Both the position numbers and the translations under genes were made by a program. A stretch of DNA of 64,000 bases from an uncultured Clostridia bacterium (GTDB taxonomy: Bacteria > Bacillota > Clostridia > Christensenellales > Borkfalkiaceae): positions 124,001-188,000 of the forward strand of contig CANRKK010000001.1 in assembly GCA_947631195.1 (NCBI GenBank), in the 5' to 3' direction. Shown in pieces: positions 52,206 to 61,984 of this stretch. The notes under the pieces were generated by a model, which had not been told where the DNA came from, did not search any database, and worked only from the letters and a program-made list of their open reading frames with translations. The stretch's first letter is position 1. Each line of letters opens with the position of its first letter.

Positions 52206-53144
52206 TTTAAGGAAGCGCTTAAATTAATCAAAAAGTACAACCGCATAATAATACACCGCCACTCGCACCCCGACGGCGACGCGATCGGCAGCCAAATGGG
52301 GCTGGCACAACTGATTAAGGACAATTTTCCGCAAAAAGAGGTTTATATGGTGGGCGATATTGCAACCCGCCTGCCCTTTGTGGACGTGACCTTTGACGAA
52401 ATCCCCGACGAATACTACAGCGGCGCGCTGGCGGTTGTGCTGGACTGCGGCTCCTCCCGCCTCATCTGCGACGACAGATATAAATTGGCGGAAAAGTCCC
52501 TGCGCTTCGACCACCATATCTATTGCGAACAGATAGCCGATTTGGATATCGTGGACAGCTCCTTTGAGAGCGCCTGCGGCATGGTTGCCATGTTTGCAAA
52601 GGAAAACAAGCTGAAACTTTCCCCCGCTTCGGCAACGTCGCTTTATATGGGAATGGTGACGGACAGCGGCAGATTCGGTTTTGACTCCACTACCGCCCGC
52701 ACGTTTGAGTTGGCGTCATTCCTGTTCAGCCAGCCGATAGACGTAAACACGCTCTACTACAACCTGTATGCCGAGGACTTTTCGGAAATTATCAAAAATG
52801 CGGACAACATGCACAAAATCAGATTTACCGAAAACAACGTGGCCTACATCTATACCGCGCGCGAGGATCTCCCCGCAAACAGCGACGCCGCGCCCGTGGT
52901 TTCCTCGGGACTGGTTAGCCTGATGCGCGATATCAAGGGCGTGTTTATCTGGGTTAATTTTACCGAAAGCGACGACGGCGTGCACGTGGAGCTGCGCTCA
53001 AACCGCTACAATATCAACCCCGTTGCGGTTAAATACGGCGGCGGCGGGCATAAAAAAGCCAGCGGTTGCACCGTGCCCGACAGGGAAACGGCAATGAAAC
53101 TGTTGGACGACTTAAACGAATTAAGCAAAACGGAGCCGGTATGA
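52203..53144 (+). CDS. DHH/DHHA1 phosphoesterase (NrnA-like), copy 1
   Basis: Predicted oligoribonuclease and/or 3',5'-bisphosphate nucleotidase. DHH-family metal motifs are HSHPDGDAIGS (about 20-30) and FDHH near 97; the C-terminal DHHA1 substrate motif is GGGGHKKASG. Length is 313 residues, as in NrnA. The track start is 59 codons too early; MFKEALKLI at 52203 fits the family. Overlaps copy 2 by 4 nt (ATGA). Substrate could also be a cyclic-dinucleotide breakdown product, but no extra sensor domain is present. Confidence 0.92.
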   Translation: MFKEALKLIKKYNRIIIHRHSHPDGDAIGSQMGLAQLIKDNFPQKEVYMVGDIATRLPFVDVTFDEIPDEYYSGALAVVLDCGSSRLICDDRYKLAEKSLRFDHHIYCEQIADLDIVDSSFESACGMVAMFAKENKLKLSPASATSLYMGMVTDSGRFGFDSTTARTFELASFLFSQPIDVNTLYYNLYAEDFSEIIKNADNMHKIRFTENNVAYIYTAREDLPANSDAAPVVSSGLVSLMRDIKGVFIWVNFTESDDGVHVELRSNRYNINPVAVKYGGGGHKKASGCTVPDRETAMKLLDDLNELSKTEPV

Positions 53145-54121
53145 ACGAAGATATAAAAAATTTGATTTTACAAAAAATAGAGAGCTATAACACGATTATA
53201 ATTTCCCGCCACATACGCCCGGACGGCGACGCCGTCGGCTCAACCAAGGGACTGACAAAAATTTTGCGGGACACTTATCCCCAAAAACAAATTTACCTTG
53301 TCGACGAGGACTTTTCGGACTACCTCTCCTTTTGCGGCGGCGAGGACACGGTTCCCGACGATATCTACCGGAACGCGCTGCAAATCGTCATCGATACGGG
53401 CACGAAAAAGCGGATCTCCAACACCAACTTTAAAAAGGCAAGGGAAATTATTAAAATTGACCACCATATCGAGGCCGACCCCTACGGCGACATTAACTGG
53501 GTGGAAGATTTCCGTTCTTCGGCGTGCGAGATGATTGCAGATTTTTATGTGACGCACAAAAACCGCCTTAAAATCTCGGCCGAGGCCGCAACTTATATCT
53601 ACATGGGAATGGTGACGGACAGCGGCAGATTTCAATTTGAGGGCGTAACGGGCGAAACAATGCGCCTTGCGGGCGCAATGCTCGACTGCGGCATTGACCT
53701 CGAGAAGCTCTACGCCAACCTCTACTCCGAAAAATTCGAGGCATTCAGATTCAAATCCTACGTTTACGACAATATCCGCATAACCGAAAACGGCGTTGCA
53801 TATATCTATCTGGACCAAGCCACGCAGGAGCGGTTCGGTCTGTCCTTTGAGGAGGCCAGCAGCGTTGTGGGCGAGCTTTCGGGAATACGCGGCAGCCTCA
53901 TTTGGGTGGCGTTTATATATAATTCCAAAAAGGAAAATATCCGCGTGCGGCTCCGCTCCCGCTTTTTAGGCATAAACGACCTCGCCATTAAATATCACGG
54001 CGGCGGGCACAACATGGCGGCGGGCGCAACGGCCTATTCCGAGGAGGAAATGTACCGGCTGATTCGGGACGCCGATACGCTCCTTGGGGAGTACAAAGCA
54101 ACACACGAGGGCTGGCTATGA
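53141..54121 (+). CDS. DHH/DHHA1 phosphoesterase (NrnA-like), copy 2
   Basis: Tandem paralogue of the preceding gene: SRHIRPDGDAVGS near 22-34, IDHHIEADP near 105, YHGGGHNMAAG near 288. Identical stretches such as YMGMVTDSGRF show the duplication, yet much has diverged, suggesting different substrates. Length is 326 residues from the ATG at 53141, which overlaps the copy 1 stop and is preceded by GGAG. Overlaps surE by 4 nt. Confidence 0.92.
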   Translation: MNEDIKNLILQKIESYNTIIISRHIRPDGDAVGSTKGLTKILRDTYPQKQIYLVDEDFSDYLSFCGGEDTVPDDIYRNALQIVIDTGTKKRISNTNFKKAREIIKIDHHIEADPYGDINWVEDFRSSACEMIADFYVTHKNRLKISAEAATYIYMGMVTDSGRFQFEGVTGETMRLAGAMLDCGIDLEKLYANLYSEKFEAFRFKSYVYDNIRITENGVAYIYLDQATQERFGLSFEEASSVVGELSGIRGSLIWVAFIYNSKKENIRVRLRSRFLGINDLAIKYHGGGHNMAAGATAYSEEEMYRLIRDADTLLGEYKATHEGWL

Positions 54122-54840
54122 AAATTTTACTTACAAACGACGACGGCATAGAAGCCGAAGGTTTAAAATATTTGGTCGACTGGGCTAAAACAAAGGGCGA
54201 GGTCTATATTTTTGCGCCCAAGGTTCAGCAAAGCGCAAAGAGCCACTCAATTAAAATTCACGATCCTTACGAAGTGAAAAGGGTTTATAGCTTCGGCGAT
54301 ATAGAGGCTTACAGTGTGGACTCCACTCCCGCCGACTGCGTGCGCGTGGCCGTTTTGGGAATGAAACGGCGCTTTGACCTTGTGATTTCCGGCATAAACA
54401 ACGGGCCGAATCTCGGCGGCGACATACACTACTCCGGGACGGTGGCGGCGTGCTTTGAGGCCGCGCAAAACGGGATCAAGGCGATAGCCTTTTCGGCGGC
54501 GTTCAACTCCTTTGACAACGCAATAAAAAATATCGACCGCGCCTATAAGCAAATACTTAAGCGGAAGATGCTTGACTTTGCCGATATCGTAAACGTAAAT
54601 TTCCCCGAAAAAGGCGACGAAATTTTGACTACGAGAATGGGCCCCGCCATTTATAGCGACGAATTTGAATTTTTGCCCGACGGAACTATCAAGCCCTGCC
54701 TGGTATGCCTTTATCAGGGCACGCAAAATTTAGAATTGGACACCGACGCAACAATGACGGGGCATATTTCAATGACTCCGCTTGAAAACGATTTGACCGA
54801 CTTCCCCGCATTTGAAATGATTGCGCGGAAAGTCGGATAA
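54118..54840 (+). CDS. surE: 5'/3'-nucleotidase SurE
   Basis: Metal-dependent nucleoside monophosphate phosphatase. TNDDG at residues 6-10 gives the two metal aspartates, and SGINNGPNLGGDIHYSGTV contains the conserved Asn and Ser residues. Length is 240 residues. The start overlaps the preceding stop as ATGA, so all three phosphoesterases are translationally coupled. Confidence 0.96.
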   Translation: MKILLTNDDGIEAEGLKYLVDWAKTKGEVYIFAPKVQQSAKSHSIKIHDPYEVKRVYSFGDIEAYSVDSTPADCVRVAVLGMKRRFDLVISGINNGPNLGGDIHYSGTVAACFEAAQNGIKAIAFSAAFNSFDNAIKNIDRAYKQILKRKMLDFADIVNVNFPEKGDEILTTRMGPAIYSDEFEFLPDGTIKPCLVCLYQGTQNLELDTDATMTGHISMTPLENDLTDFPAFEMIARKVG

Positions 54841-54847
54841 CGCTTAG

Positions 54848-54872
54848 CCCCGCCGCTTGGCGGGGTTTTTAT
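54848..54872 (+). terminator. terminator of the DHH-DHH-surE operon
   Basis: CCCCGCC and GGCGGGG arms with a GCTT loop, followed by TTTTTATT, 8 nt past the surE stop. Confidence 0.92.
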
Positions 54873-54877
54873 TATCC

Positions 54878-54911
54878 AAAAAGAACCCCTCCTTGCGGAG
54901 AGGTTCTTTTT
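54878..54911 (-). terminator. terminator of the large lipoprotein gene (symmetrical)
   Basis: AAAAAGAACC and GGTTCTTTTT arms with inner CTCC/GGAG pairing and one mismatch. The U runs are within the arms, so it could act on both strands; it ends the ABC/lipoprotein operon. Confidence 0.8.
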
Positions 54912-54942
54912 GGGTTCAAGGCAATAAGCCTGTGGTATTGTA

Positions 54943-57900
54943 TTAGTGTTCGTCGCCGGGCAAAATTGCCTCGGGGATTTCAAGATTTGCAGCCGCAGCA
55001 GGAGCCTTTGAGAATTCAAGCCTTAAGATTGAAACGTATTTATTGCTACTACCCGATACAGTAACATTAAATATGATTTGATAATAGCAATCAGTCCACT
55101 CTACACCGTCGCTGGGAGTGACAATAATATTCTCACCCTTCTTATAGGTAATTTCCTTGGTATCAACTACCGTTGCGCCGTCAGCCGTGGGATCGTTGCT
55201 GTAAACCTTAAGCGTTACACTATTTATGGTAATACTACCGCTATCAGTAAACTGAAGAAGTATTTGGGCAACAGTGCCTGTTATAGCTGTTTTGCCGGTA
55301 AGTTTACGCTCCGTGCTCGTAATTGACTTGCCGCCAAATCGCCAAGGCAACTCATTGGTATTTCCCTCAACATTCCAAGTAACCTTGTTGACTTCAACAT
55401 CACCGTTACCACCATAAGAACTGTTTTTACCTGCAACTTGCTCATCGCTGTTCAATGAATAAACAACGTTCGGGTCAGCAGGCTCGCTTGTTTGACCATT
55501 TATCTCAACAAGATTGCCGCCGTTAAATTCATAAGTTTTATTGTTTCCACTTACAAACAACTTAAGCGGTCCCGAAACTTTTACAGTAGCTCCAACCTCA
55601 GGGAAACTTCTGAAGCCCGCATGTTTAACATAATATGCTTGAACTGTTTTATCCGTATCAACTATTATGTCAAACTTCCAGTCACCGCTGCCTCCAACTT
55701 CCACAGCAGCTTTAACTGTTCCCTCAAGAACATATGTACCTTTTAAATCTCCAGCCTCGGTTAAACCAAACAACTTAGCGATTATTTCTTCCTGAGTATA
55801 GGTACGACCACATTCGCAAACGTTAAGTACGGGCTCACAAGCCTCTGTAATATCGGGCTCGGGGCACCCGGCAACATCACAATGTAACTTGTGTTCCCAA
55901 GGAGTCGTGCTACTGTCTTTTACACACTTATAATCATGATTATGTATTGCCTCATCTCCACATACAATATCAACTTTATCAAGATATACCGTGTTGCTGC
56001 CGTTGTGTGTTATACGAACAAACTTATATTCGCCAGGAATAGCAACATTGTATGTACTTTCTTCAAATGTTACAAGCACTGACTTGGCATCTGTAAATTC
56101 AACATTGTCTGCAAATTCAACCTTTAACAAGTTGGATTTTGTATTTACGCTTTGTTTACTTGACCATGTGAGCGTTACTTGTTGGATATTTTTTCCAAAT
56201 GCTTCGTTATTCCAAAAAGACGATGTACCAGTAGTATCATTTGTTCTCATTTGCAAGCCATTGCCGAAGTTGCCCATACCAACCCAGTTAAATTGTATGC
56301 CACCAATAGTAGCGTTCCCCGAGTTAGTATATGCCTGCGAGGGGATTGTCAATGTGTCAACTGTAAGGCTAAATTCAGTTGCAACTTCGTCGTCGCCGCC
56401 GACATCAGAGCCGCCGCCGGCCGTGCCGGTAAGCGTAATCGACTTTGCATACAGGGCAAAAGTGTTTGCGTTCGCGATCGTGATTTTCTGAGGTCCGCTC
56501 GTCGTTACTTCATACTCTTCCGTATAAATATTAAACGTAGCTGTGCCGATTTGAGTCTCGGTTACGGAATGGTTTGTGAGTGCAAGTTTTGTCGATCCAG
56601 CCGTGATGGTGAGCAGTTTGTCTGCGTCGTATGCATTATTAGCATTTGACAGCATAACGGTAACAATCTTGGTGAATTCACCCGTGAGTTCAATCTTGCC
56701 AGTCCCTTTCTTGAATTGCAAGAAATTGTAGCCAACAGGCGTAAATGTACCACCGACACTAATGCTACTGTAAATGCCGGCTTCTGTAACAGAGACAGAT
56801 ATGCCGCCAACTTCGTAAGTCCCGGTCTTATAGCCGTTCTTGACCTCCGTTTCGGAAAGTAGGCTCAGCAGTTCCAAGTCCCCTGCGGGCGTTACGGATT
56901 TTGCGCTGATATGGAAGGTAACATCTTTGGTGTTGTCCGTCACTGTCTCGGAGCCACAGGTGGCTGTAAGAATGAGGACAACGTCCGTCGCTTCGGCGGG
57001 AAGTTCTGCACCGATTTCCAACGATTTGCCGTCGGAGCCGACATTGTAATTACCGGTCTTCTTGCTCCAGGAGAAAGTTACGTCGGGTTCCGTAGAAACG
57101 GGAAGCGTATAGTTGCCGGCCGCAGTAACGGTATACTCGGTCTGAACAGCTGCAAGGGCGGCGTTGACCTTTTCCTGAGCGTTGCGGGTGTCTTCGCCCT
57201 CGGAGAGTTCAATTGAGGAAATGTACATCGCGTGCTCGTCAGGGTTGGTAATGGTCACATTGCCTGAACCCTTAAGCGTGTACGTAATAACGTACTTTTT
57301 GATATCATAGTTGGTTGTTGTCTTGCCGTCTGCAGTGCCCGCATCGGCAGTGCCAGTTATGGAAGTCGAGCCCTCGGTTACGGTGGGTTTAACAAGAGTA
57401 TAGCTCGTTCTGAGAGTTATCTTCACCTGAACAAAGTGTCCCTCTACGGTGAAACTGCCGTGACTTGAGGACGAGCCCTGAACTTGCATTGCGCCAAGGT
57501 AGGAATCATCCGAGCTGAACATAACCTGCTTTGTTGTAACCTTGTGGGTGCCAACGGTGTAATCTTTGTTAAAGTCAGCATAAGCGGAGCTATAGTTGCC
57601 GGGGAACAAGGTATCTACAGTGAGGAGAACACTGCCCTGAGGCTGCGTCACAGCTGCCTTGATGGTGACTTTGACGGTCTTGCTTACAGGTACGTTCTCG
57701 CAAGTGGCGGTAACAGTAAGATCGATTACTTTATCCGATTGGGGAAGAGCCTCAATCTTGAGTTTTCCATCCTCAACTTTGTAGGTATCATCAGCCGAAG
57801 TCCACGCAAGGGTGACGCTACTATCGGAGGATTTGGGAAGTTCTATATCGCCCACAGCGTTGTAGTAATAGGCATTCTTAACGCTATCAAGAGCTATCTG

Positions 57901-58791
57901 CGCCTTTTCCTGTGGTGTTCTCTCAGGCTTTTCAAGATATTCGCAAGTAATTCCGTTGTTGCCGAAGTATGTAATTTCGGGCTGAGGCTCTGCGTTAGAA
58001 TTCTTTTGGTAGAGCATGATATAGCCTGCTACCATTATTTTCTTGCCTACTTCAAGGTCTGCAAAACAGGTAAGCGGGCCGTCCGCGTCATAATTGATAG
58101 AAAGAATCATCAGCGCGTCGGAGCTGTTTTTGTCTTTATCTGAACTATAATTGTCAACAATATAGACATAACCGACTCTGTTGTAACCGTTAGGTGTTTG
58201 ATCTGTGCCAACGTCAACAATATAGCCTTGAACATAAACGCGGGGAGGATTATCCGTACTTTCGTCGAATTTTGTTTTGGGCTCCATTTCATTGGCAAGT
58301 TCAATTACCCTTGCGGCTGAATAGGGATCATCCTTTGTACCCTTAGCATCCTTGGGTTTGGCGGGAATGGTCTTGGTTACTTCCATCGACGCACTTGCTT
58401 CGTTAACCGTGACGGTTGCCTTGAGCTTATACGTGATGGGTTCATCACCCTTAACGATAGTTATGGTGATCTGCTTGCTGGTTTCGTCCATAGTGCCGAT
58501 CTGAACGTAATCGCTGATGTCGGTTACATCGGAAGAGGTTGCCGTCCATACGATATCGTACATTGCGCCGTTGACCTTTGTCTGCCCGAGAACCTTGTAT
58601 GCGGAAGCGGTTTCACCGTCCTTGTAAAGGGTCTTTAAGGTATCGATCGCTGCGTCTGCAATCTCCTGATCCGTCTGTGTTCCACCGCCCTGGCCGTTAC
58701 CGCCGCCTTCACCGCCGCACGCAGCGAATCCGAAGCAAACGGCAAGCACCATTAAGATGGATAACAAACCAATTAGCCATTTTCTTTTCAT
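54943..58791 (-). CDS. large surface lipoprotein with Ig-like, OB-fold-like and beta-sandwich modules
   Basis: 1282 residues, not recognised as a named protein. Signal peptide with Cys25 (FAAC), then a Gly-rich linker. I see three copies of an atrophied-Ig-type module at about 40-145, 290-385 and 545-640 (each with an A-x-x-A helix, W-x-S/T-x-x core and VTATC or VTVN strand). OB-fold-like segments lie near 165-285 (VYVQGYIVDVGT) and in the last third (YVLEGTVKAAV), and several beta-sandwich modules end in I-x-L or V-x-I strands. A Cys/His-rich stretch near 960-1010 (CDVAGCPEP, VCECGRTY) may bind metal. No catalytic motif, sortase signal or membrane helix. OB folds beside a nuclease lipoprotein suggest nucleic-acid or carbohydrate binding; this is inference. 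Confidence 0.75.
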   Translation of the reverse strand: MKRKWLIGLLSILMVLAVCFGFAACGGEGGGNGQGGGTQTDQEIADAAIDTLKTLYKDGETASAYKVLGQTKVNGAMYDIVWTATSSDVTDISDYVQIGTMDETSKQITITIVKGDEPITYKLKATVTVNEASASMEVTKTIPAKPKDAKGTKDDPYSAARVIELANEMEPKTKFDESTDNPPRVYVQGYIVDVGTDQTPNGYNRVGYVYIVDNYSSDKDKNSSDALMILSINYDADGPLTCFADLEVGKKIMVAGYIMLYQKNSNAEPQPEITYFGNNGITCEYLEKPERTPQEKAQIALDSVKNAYYYNAVGDIELPKSSDSSVTLAWTSADDTYKVEDGKLKIEALPQSDKVIDLTVTATCENVPVSKTVKVTIKAAVTQPQGSVLLTVDTLFPGNYSSAYADFNKDYTVGTHKVTTKQVMFSSDDSYLGAMQVQGSSSSHGSFTVEGHFVQVKITLRTSYTLVKPTVTEGSTSITGTADAGTADGKTTTNYDIKKYVITYTLKGSGNVTITNPDEHAMYISSIELSEGEDTRNAQEKVNAALAAVQTEYTVTAAGNYTLPVSTEPDVTFSWSKKTGNYNVGSDGKSLEIGAELPAEATDVVLILTATCGSETVTDNTKDVTFHISAKSVTPAGDLELLSLLSETEVKNGYKTGTYEVGGISVSVTEAGIYSSISVGGTFTPVGYNFLQFKKGTGKIELTGEFTKIVTVMLSNANNAYDADKLLTITAGSTKLALTNHSVTETQIGTATFNIYTEEYEVTTSGPQKITIANANTFALYAKSITLTGTAGGGSDVGGDDEVATEFSLTVDTLTIPSQAYTNSGNATIGGIQFNWVGMGNFGNGLQMRTNDTTGTSSFWNNEAFGKNIQQVTLTWSSKQSVNTKSNLLKVEFADNVEFTDAKSVLVTFEESTYNVAIPGEYKFVRITHNGSNTVYLDKVDIVCGDEAIHNHDYKCVKDSSTTPWEHKLHCDVAGCPEPDITEACEPVLNVCECGRTYTQEEIIAKLFGLTEAGDLKGTYVLEGTVKAAVEVGGSGDWKFDIIVDTDKTVQAYYVKHAGFRSFPEVGATVKVSGPLKLFVSGNNKTYEFNGGNLVEINGQTSEPADPNVVYSLNSDEQVAGKNSSYGGNGDVEVNKVTWNVEGNTNELPWRFGGKSITSTERKLTGKTAITGTVAQILLQFTDSGSITINSVTLKVYSNDPTADGATVVDTKEITYKKGENIIVTPSDGVEWTDCYYQIIFNVTVSGSSNKYVSILRLEFSKAPAAAANLEIPEAILPGDEH

Positions 58792-58894
58792 AACTTTCTC
58801 CTTTTAAAATATTTTTTATGTTTTTTACATAAAACCGAATTTAGTTGCCCGAACGCGTCGGGCGGATTGGAGTCCCCTCACCCGTTGAGGTTTA
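58792..58894 (-). other. intergenic region with a small hairpin between the two lipoprotein genes
   Basis: 103 bp. A GCCCGA/TCGGGC hairpin lies at 58847-58863 without a following U run, and AT-rich sequence leads to AAGGAG before the next ATG. It may be an mRNA-stability element or partial attenuator. No clear promoter was found. Confidence 0.4.
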
Positions 58895-60421
58895 TCAGCC
58901 AAGGATCTCAATGTAGTCAAGAAGGTGTACCTTGAGCTGGCATACTCCATCGTATTGGTCGACGATACCTTTCGCATTGATGGTCTTATACAAGAACCGA
59001 CTCTGCAAAACAAGCTCGCCATTCTCCTTTAAAACCGTTGTACGGACGACAGTTGTGACTGCATTGCCGTTAGAATCTGCAGCCACCTTGATCTTTTTGC
59101 CGTTTACGGTGACTTCAACTCCGTCTTCGTCAAGCTGATAGCAAGTGAGCGAGATTGCGCCGGTATTTTCACCACCGTTATTGGTGGTATATGCCTCTTT
59201 GACGTAGAGGTTTTTCATGCTGATCGTCGTGTTCATGACGGCGTTGCCGTAGTTGAGCGGGAACTTCTTGATCTCGGTCTTTTCAACGCGGTTGCCGTCT
59301 TCATCCTCGGTTACGGTGGTAACTTCGACAGAAGGCTCGACTTTCTTTGTCATGAAGTCGACAATATTCGTCTCGGCGAAAGCGGGAGACTGATCCACCA
59401 TCTCGTTGCCGTCTTTATCTTTGACAACGTAGGTATTTTTAGGGTCGTCGAGATTGCGGGGGTCATAGCTGAGACCGCTTATCTGAGCGCCGAACTCCTC
59501 GGAGTTGCTGGCGGTGCCGCAGAGACTTACTCTGTTGCCAATCGTGAGCATCTTTCTTAAAAATGAGCTGGGATTGTATCCGTAGAACACAACTATGCCG
59601 AAATAAAGGCCTGTTTCGGGGTCATACTCTTCAAGATAAATATTGTTATCCATCTGCGTTGTGATGACGCCCTCAACGCGGACTGTCTTTTGCTTATAAT
59701 CGTCGATACGGCAACGAAGCTCTTTTAAAGTGAGTTCAATGGGAGCGCCCTCATAGAAGTTGGGGTCCTTTTCGTTGGAATAGACGATGAGTTTGTTTTC
59801 CTTTGCCTGCAAAAGCGCGGGCAGGGCGTATTGTGTACCGTAGCGGTTGGTCTCGGTGTTCTGTGCAAAGCCGTAACCGTTTTGAAGAAGTTCAACGTTG
59901 AGGTTGCGATACTCGTCCCCCTCTTTTTTCTGATACCAAATCCATACGGTGTATCTTTCGCCCGTGGTGTCGATATTCCAATTGGAATCGTCCGATTCTA
60001 CTATAATGGAGTGAACGTCGGTAAGTTTTTCGCGGGTGAAGTTTGAAGCGGTTTTGCCCCACTTTTCTACGTCGCCCGTCGATTCGGGCGTGTTGACGGC
60101 AATATACCTCGCCTTAATATAGTCGTACGTATTGGCGAAAGTGTCCTTGTTGGCGTCGTAATTTGTCAGTGTGGAATTTGTTACGGGAGTGAAGTGGGTT
60201 GTATCGCCGTCGATGAACTGACGGACGGTAACTTCCTGCTTTACCGTTTCGCTGTCCAAATCAAGGTGAAGCTGGGAGACATAGTCGACAAAGTCTGCAC
60301 CTCCCTGTTGCTGACCGCCTTGCCCGCCACCGTTGGAGCCGCCTGCACACCCTGCCATAACGGGAATCACGAAGAACGTCGCCAAAAGAAGCGAAGCTAA
60401 AAGTTTTGCGCATTTTTTCAT
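58895..60421 (-). CDS. staphylococcal-nuclease-like lipoprotein with OB-fold domain
   Basis: Predicted lipid-anchored extracellular nuclease. Lipobox MAGC with Cys25, Gly/Gln-rich linker, then an SNase-like domain at about 63-190: IDGDT (D71, D73), R105 in ARYIAV, NTPE (E113) and R156 in ERYTVW align with SNase D21, R35, E43 and R87. The metal-ligand aspartate D40 of SNase is Asn110 here. An OB-fold domain follows at about 240-330 (VRVEGVITTQMDNNIYLEEY) and then a beta-rich C-terminus. The combination recalls part of Bacillus YhcR. It lies 27 nt after the ABC binding protein gene in the same operon. Confidence 0.83.
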   Translation of the reverse strand: MKKCAKLLASLLLATFFVIPVMAGCAGGSNGGGQGGQQQGGADFVDYVSQLHLDLDSETVKQEVTVRQFIDGDTTHFTPVTNSTLTNYDANKDTFANTYDYIKARYIAVNTPESTGDVEKWGKTASNFTREKLTDVHSIIVESDDSNWNIDTTGERYTVWIWYQKKEGDEYRNLNVELLQNGYGFAQNTETNRYGTQYALPALLQAKENKLIVYSNEKDPNFYEGAPIELTLKELRCRIDDYKQKTVRVEGVITTQMDNNIYLEEYDPETGLYFGIVVFYGYNPSSFLRKMLTIGNRVSLCGTASNSEEFGAQISGLSYDPRNLDDPKNTYVVKDKDGNEMVDQSPAFAETNIVDFMTKKVEPSVEVTTVTEDEDGNRVEKTEIKKFPLNYGNAVMNTTISMKNLYVKEAYTTNNGGENTGAISLTCYQLDEDGVEVTVNGKKIKVAADSNGNAVTTVVRTTVLKENGELVLQSRFLYKTINAKGIVDQYDGVCQLKVHLLDYIEILG

Positions 60422-60448
60422 ATAACTGATCTCCTGATTTTACGTTTG

Positions 60449-61960
60449 TCAGTTCTGCATGCACTCTTCAAGCGTCTGTGCAAAGATCTGCTCCAATTGG
60501 TCGGGCGTGGAGAACACAGCCTGCAACAGCGTACCTACGTTTGAACGCGCTTCGGCGGAGCCGACGAATGCGGGAGACGTGAAGTAAGCATTCTCTTGCT
60601 CCATGCAGACCTTTGCTGAAAGCGCCGTGATGTTGCCTTCCTCTTCCGCCGTTTCATAATTTTCCTTAAAGACCGGGTCTCCTAACATCGTTTCGAGGTT
60701 GAGAACGGGAACGTAACCGGAAGCAATAGAGAAGTCTGCCTGGAAACCGACATTCGTGATAAGATATTTGACGAAGAGCCAGCTTGCAAGGACTTCCTGA
60801 GGGTTACTATCCTTGAAGATGCAGACGGAAGGTCCCTGCGAAATTACCTTGGGTTTATAGTTGGCATCGTAATCTTCTTTCGCAGAATCCTCGGGTTTGT
60901 AATGTTTCAACTGGGGAATGGGAGCAATACCGACGGTAAACTCATACTCGCCCTGCACCTGACTCGATTGCTGATAGGAAGCACCCGCCGTGGAGCCGAT
61001 GCACATATAGGACGTTTGGTCGGTGAAACGGTCGGATGTGTAGGTGTTATTGTTGAGCATCTGCGTGGTAACGTAACCGTTTTGATACCAACCCGCAAAC
61101 CGTTGGACGAATGCACGGTTAGTTGCGTTATTGAAGAGATAGTGGTCGCCCGTCGCCGAAGTGTAGCCGGACCCGTACTGTTCGCACATGGTGATAAACC
61201 AGTTCGCCTCGGAGTCATAGCCGAGCGGAATACAATCCGGATCGATATCAGTTTTGATCTTGCGGCAAACTTCTTCCATCTCGTCCCATGTTTCGGGAAC
61301 CTCCAGCCCATTCTCGTCGAAGAAAGTCTTGTTGTAGAAGAGCACTTCGGTAGACTTGGAGAAAGGCATAGTATACATTTTGCCGTCGGCAAATTCTCTG
61401 CCCTCGTTATAGTAACCGGGGATAAACTTGTCGACCTGCTCCTGCGTGAGCCCAAGCTTTTCGGTAGTTCCGTCTTGATGCGTCACTGTCATATCGGCAT
61501 AGGCGCCACCGGGAAGGAAGTCGTCAAGCGTAAGCACCGCGCCCGAAGTATTGTAGCCCGCAACGTGGTCGGAATAGCAATAGGCAACGTTGGGCTGGGT
61601 GTCCGCAATGATCTGGTTGGAGATCATAGTGTAGAGTTCGTCGTATTTGCTCGAATCTCTGACGGCGTCCACATTGTCGACGGTGATGTTGGGATAGATC
61701 TCTTGAAATGGATCAACATATTTCCTAAGCACGTCCCTAAGTTTCTGACCCATTGTGTGAGAGAAACTGATGGTGACGGACTTAGACGTATCGAAACCGC
61801 CCTCGGGCATCACAAATTCGGACGCGCCGGAATTGCCGCCCTGAAGTCCGCCGAGGCCACCGCTTCCTCCATTACCGCCGTTGCCACATGCGGTCAAGGA
61901 CAATGCCATTGTGCAGGCAAGAACGCCCGCCATAATTAGTGTGCCGATTTTTTTCTTCAT
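60449..61960 (-). CDS. ABC transporter substrate-binding lipoprotein (family 1, carbohydrate type)
   Basis: Captures the ligand outside the cell and delivers it to the two permeases encoded upstream. Lipobox LTAC with Cys25, Gly/Asn-rich linker, then the SBP_bac_1 fold: VTISFSHTMG near 60, FADGKMYTMPFSKSTEVLFYNKTFF-type core near 190-215 and GLEVPETWDEMEEV. Length is 503 residues, slightly long. The ligand cannot be read from the sequence; MalE/UgpB-type binding proteins usually bind oligosaccharides or glycerol phosphate. Confidence 0.92.
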   Translation of the reverse strand: MKKKIGTLIMAGVLACTMALSLTACGNGGNGGSGGLGGLQGGNSGASEFVMPEGGFDTSKSVTISFSHTMGQKLRDVLRKYVDPFQEIYPNITVDNVDAVRDSSKYDELYTMISNQIIADTQPNVAYCYSDHVAGYNTSGAVLTLDDFLPGGAYADMTVTHQDGTTEKLGLTQEQVDKFIPGYYNEGREFADGKMYTMPFSKSTEVLFYNKTFFDENGLEVPETWDEMEEVCRKIKTDIDPDCIPLGYDSEANWFITMCEQYGSGYTSATGDHYLFNNATNRAFVQRFAGWYQNGYVTTQMLNNNTYTSDRFTDQTSYMCIGSTAGASYQQSSQVQGEYEFTVGIAPIPQLKHYKPEDSAKEDYDANYKPKVISQGPSVCIFKDSNPQEVLASWLFVKYLITNVGFQADFSIASGYVPVLNLETMLGDPVFKENYETAEEEGNITALSAKVCMEQENAYFTSPAFVGSAEARSNVGTLLQAVFSTPDQLEQIFAQTLEECMQN

Positions 61961-61984
61961 GTTTATCTCCTTTAATTTATTTTT

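Noticed and set aside
60902-61939. 345-residue ORF antisense to the ABC binding protein
   Set aside because: Shadow frame of a clear lipoprotein gene; it ends inside the reversed signal-peptide region.
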